Part shown: positions 6,163 through 6,488 of the stretch, in pieces | Layout: each line of letters starts with the position of its first letter | Numbering within the stretch: position 1 is the stretch's first letter | Source: Propionibacterium sp. | Lineage (GTDB): Bacteria; Actinomycetota; Actinomycetes; Propionibacteriales; Propionibacteriaceae | Assembly: GCA_012837465.1 (NCBI GenBank) | Contig: DURG01000308.1 | Span: 1-6,488, forward strand | DNA: 6,488 nucleotides | Direction of reading: 5' to 3' | Notes under the pieces: generated by a model | The model's input: only the letters and a program-made list of their open reading frames with translations | What the model was told of the DNA's origin: nothing | Databases searched by the model: none | Position numbers and translations under genes: made by a program

Positions 6163-6488
6163 GTTGGTGCACTGGCGGTGGCCGAGGAGACCGTCTTAGC
6201 GAGGGCCAGATCCGGCCCAGGGGGAGGCGAGACAACCAAGGTCTCTGTGGCCGTGCGCCCAGCCTGCCACCCGCTTTCTAGCTGTCCGTAATTCGTGGCA
6301 CCAAAGCGGGCATTCATTGTCACCGAGGCCTGATAGCTGCCGGGGCTCGGGGCCTCTGAGGTACAGGTGAAGCGGCCGCTCGCGTTGGATGCCAGAGTCA
6401 GCCAGTAGGCGTAGGTATTGCCGTCATACCGAGGGCGCATTCCCCATCCGCCAGCCTCAACGACAGGCCTGAGTTCACATGAGGACCC
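6150..6488 (-). CDS. Upstream fragment of the DUF11 surface protein, frameshifted and cut by the window edge
   Basis: The frame is open from the right edge to a TGA at 6150-6152, about 112 residues. The first 16 codons before the internal Met (6440) fit the same protein, so the true start lies outside the window. The sequence is rich in Thr, Ser, Gly and aromatic residues ('TYAYWLTLASNASGRFTCTSE'), as in an extracellular beta-rich domain, followed by a 'SPPPGP' linker and 'DLALAKTVSSATA', the classic opening of a DUF11 repeat. It then runs out of frame into 'SAPTWPP' and stops, while the end of a DUF11 repeat continues in another frame from about 6170 downward. It is therefore the 5' part of one gene with the DUF11 segment at 5635-6162, broken by a frameshifting deletion or an assembly error. 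No signal peptide can be seen because the start is missing. Confidence 0.65.
   Translation of the reverse strand, partial: GSSCELRPVVEAGGWGMRPRYDGNTYAYWLTLASNASGRFTCTSEAPSPGSYQASVTMNARFGATNYGQLESGWQAGRTATETLVVSPPPGPDLALAKTVSSATASAPTWPP

Noticed and set aside
1..6488. tRNA, rRNA, CRISPR array or insertion sequence
   Set aside because: Reading both strands I found no regular spaced repeats, tRNA-like arms, transposase frames or terminal inverted repeats.

Overview
The window comes from a high-GC bacterium, most likely an actinomycete. The hut genes are about 70-75 % GC where I counted, the proteins have an actinobacterial flavour, and one gene looks leaderless. I cannot place the genus from sequence alone.

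Region 1 (1-4135) is a histidine-utilisation (hut) locus. On the minus strand, in transcription order, lie hutU (urocanate hydratase, 3174-1486), hutI (imidazolonepropionase, 1482-313) and the first 28 codons of hutH (histidine ammonia-lyase, from 85 off the left edge). Divergent from hutU on the plus strand is hutG (formimidoylglutamase, 3212-4135). Together they encode the whole route histidine -> urocanate -> imidazolonepropionate -> N-formimidoylglutamate -> glutamate + formamide. hutU and hutI are separated by 3 bases and look co-transcribed. hutU and hutG share a 37-base divergent promoter region. hutH sits behind a 227-base spacer that carries a GC-rich inverted repeat and a possible promoter.

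Region 2 (4132-6488, minus strand) is unusual. A LuxR-type HTH regulator runs tail to tail with hutG, the two stop codons overlapping in one CTAG. Read upstream, its frame passes without a stop into DUF11-type surface-protein repeats. A regulator that acts in the cytoplasm is thus joined in frame to a module normally exported, with no membrane segment between them. The DUF11 part is itself damaged: a second break near 6153-6212 puts its upstream portion (6150-6488) in another frame and removes roughly 250 bases of one repeat. The DUF11 part is also less GC-rich in sampled stretches. I read region 2 as a chimera, from a genomic deletion/recombination or from misassembly across repeats. It is the main thing to check.

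I see no convincing new defence, mobile or CRISPR system. The points worth follow-up are the DUF11-LuxR fusion, the broken repeat, the inverted repeat before hutH, the leaderless-looking hutU start, and an Asp-to-Asn change at a metal-site position of HutI.
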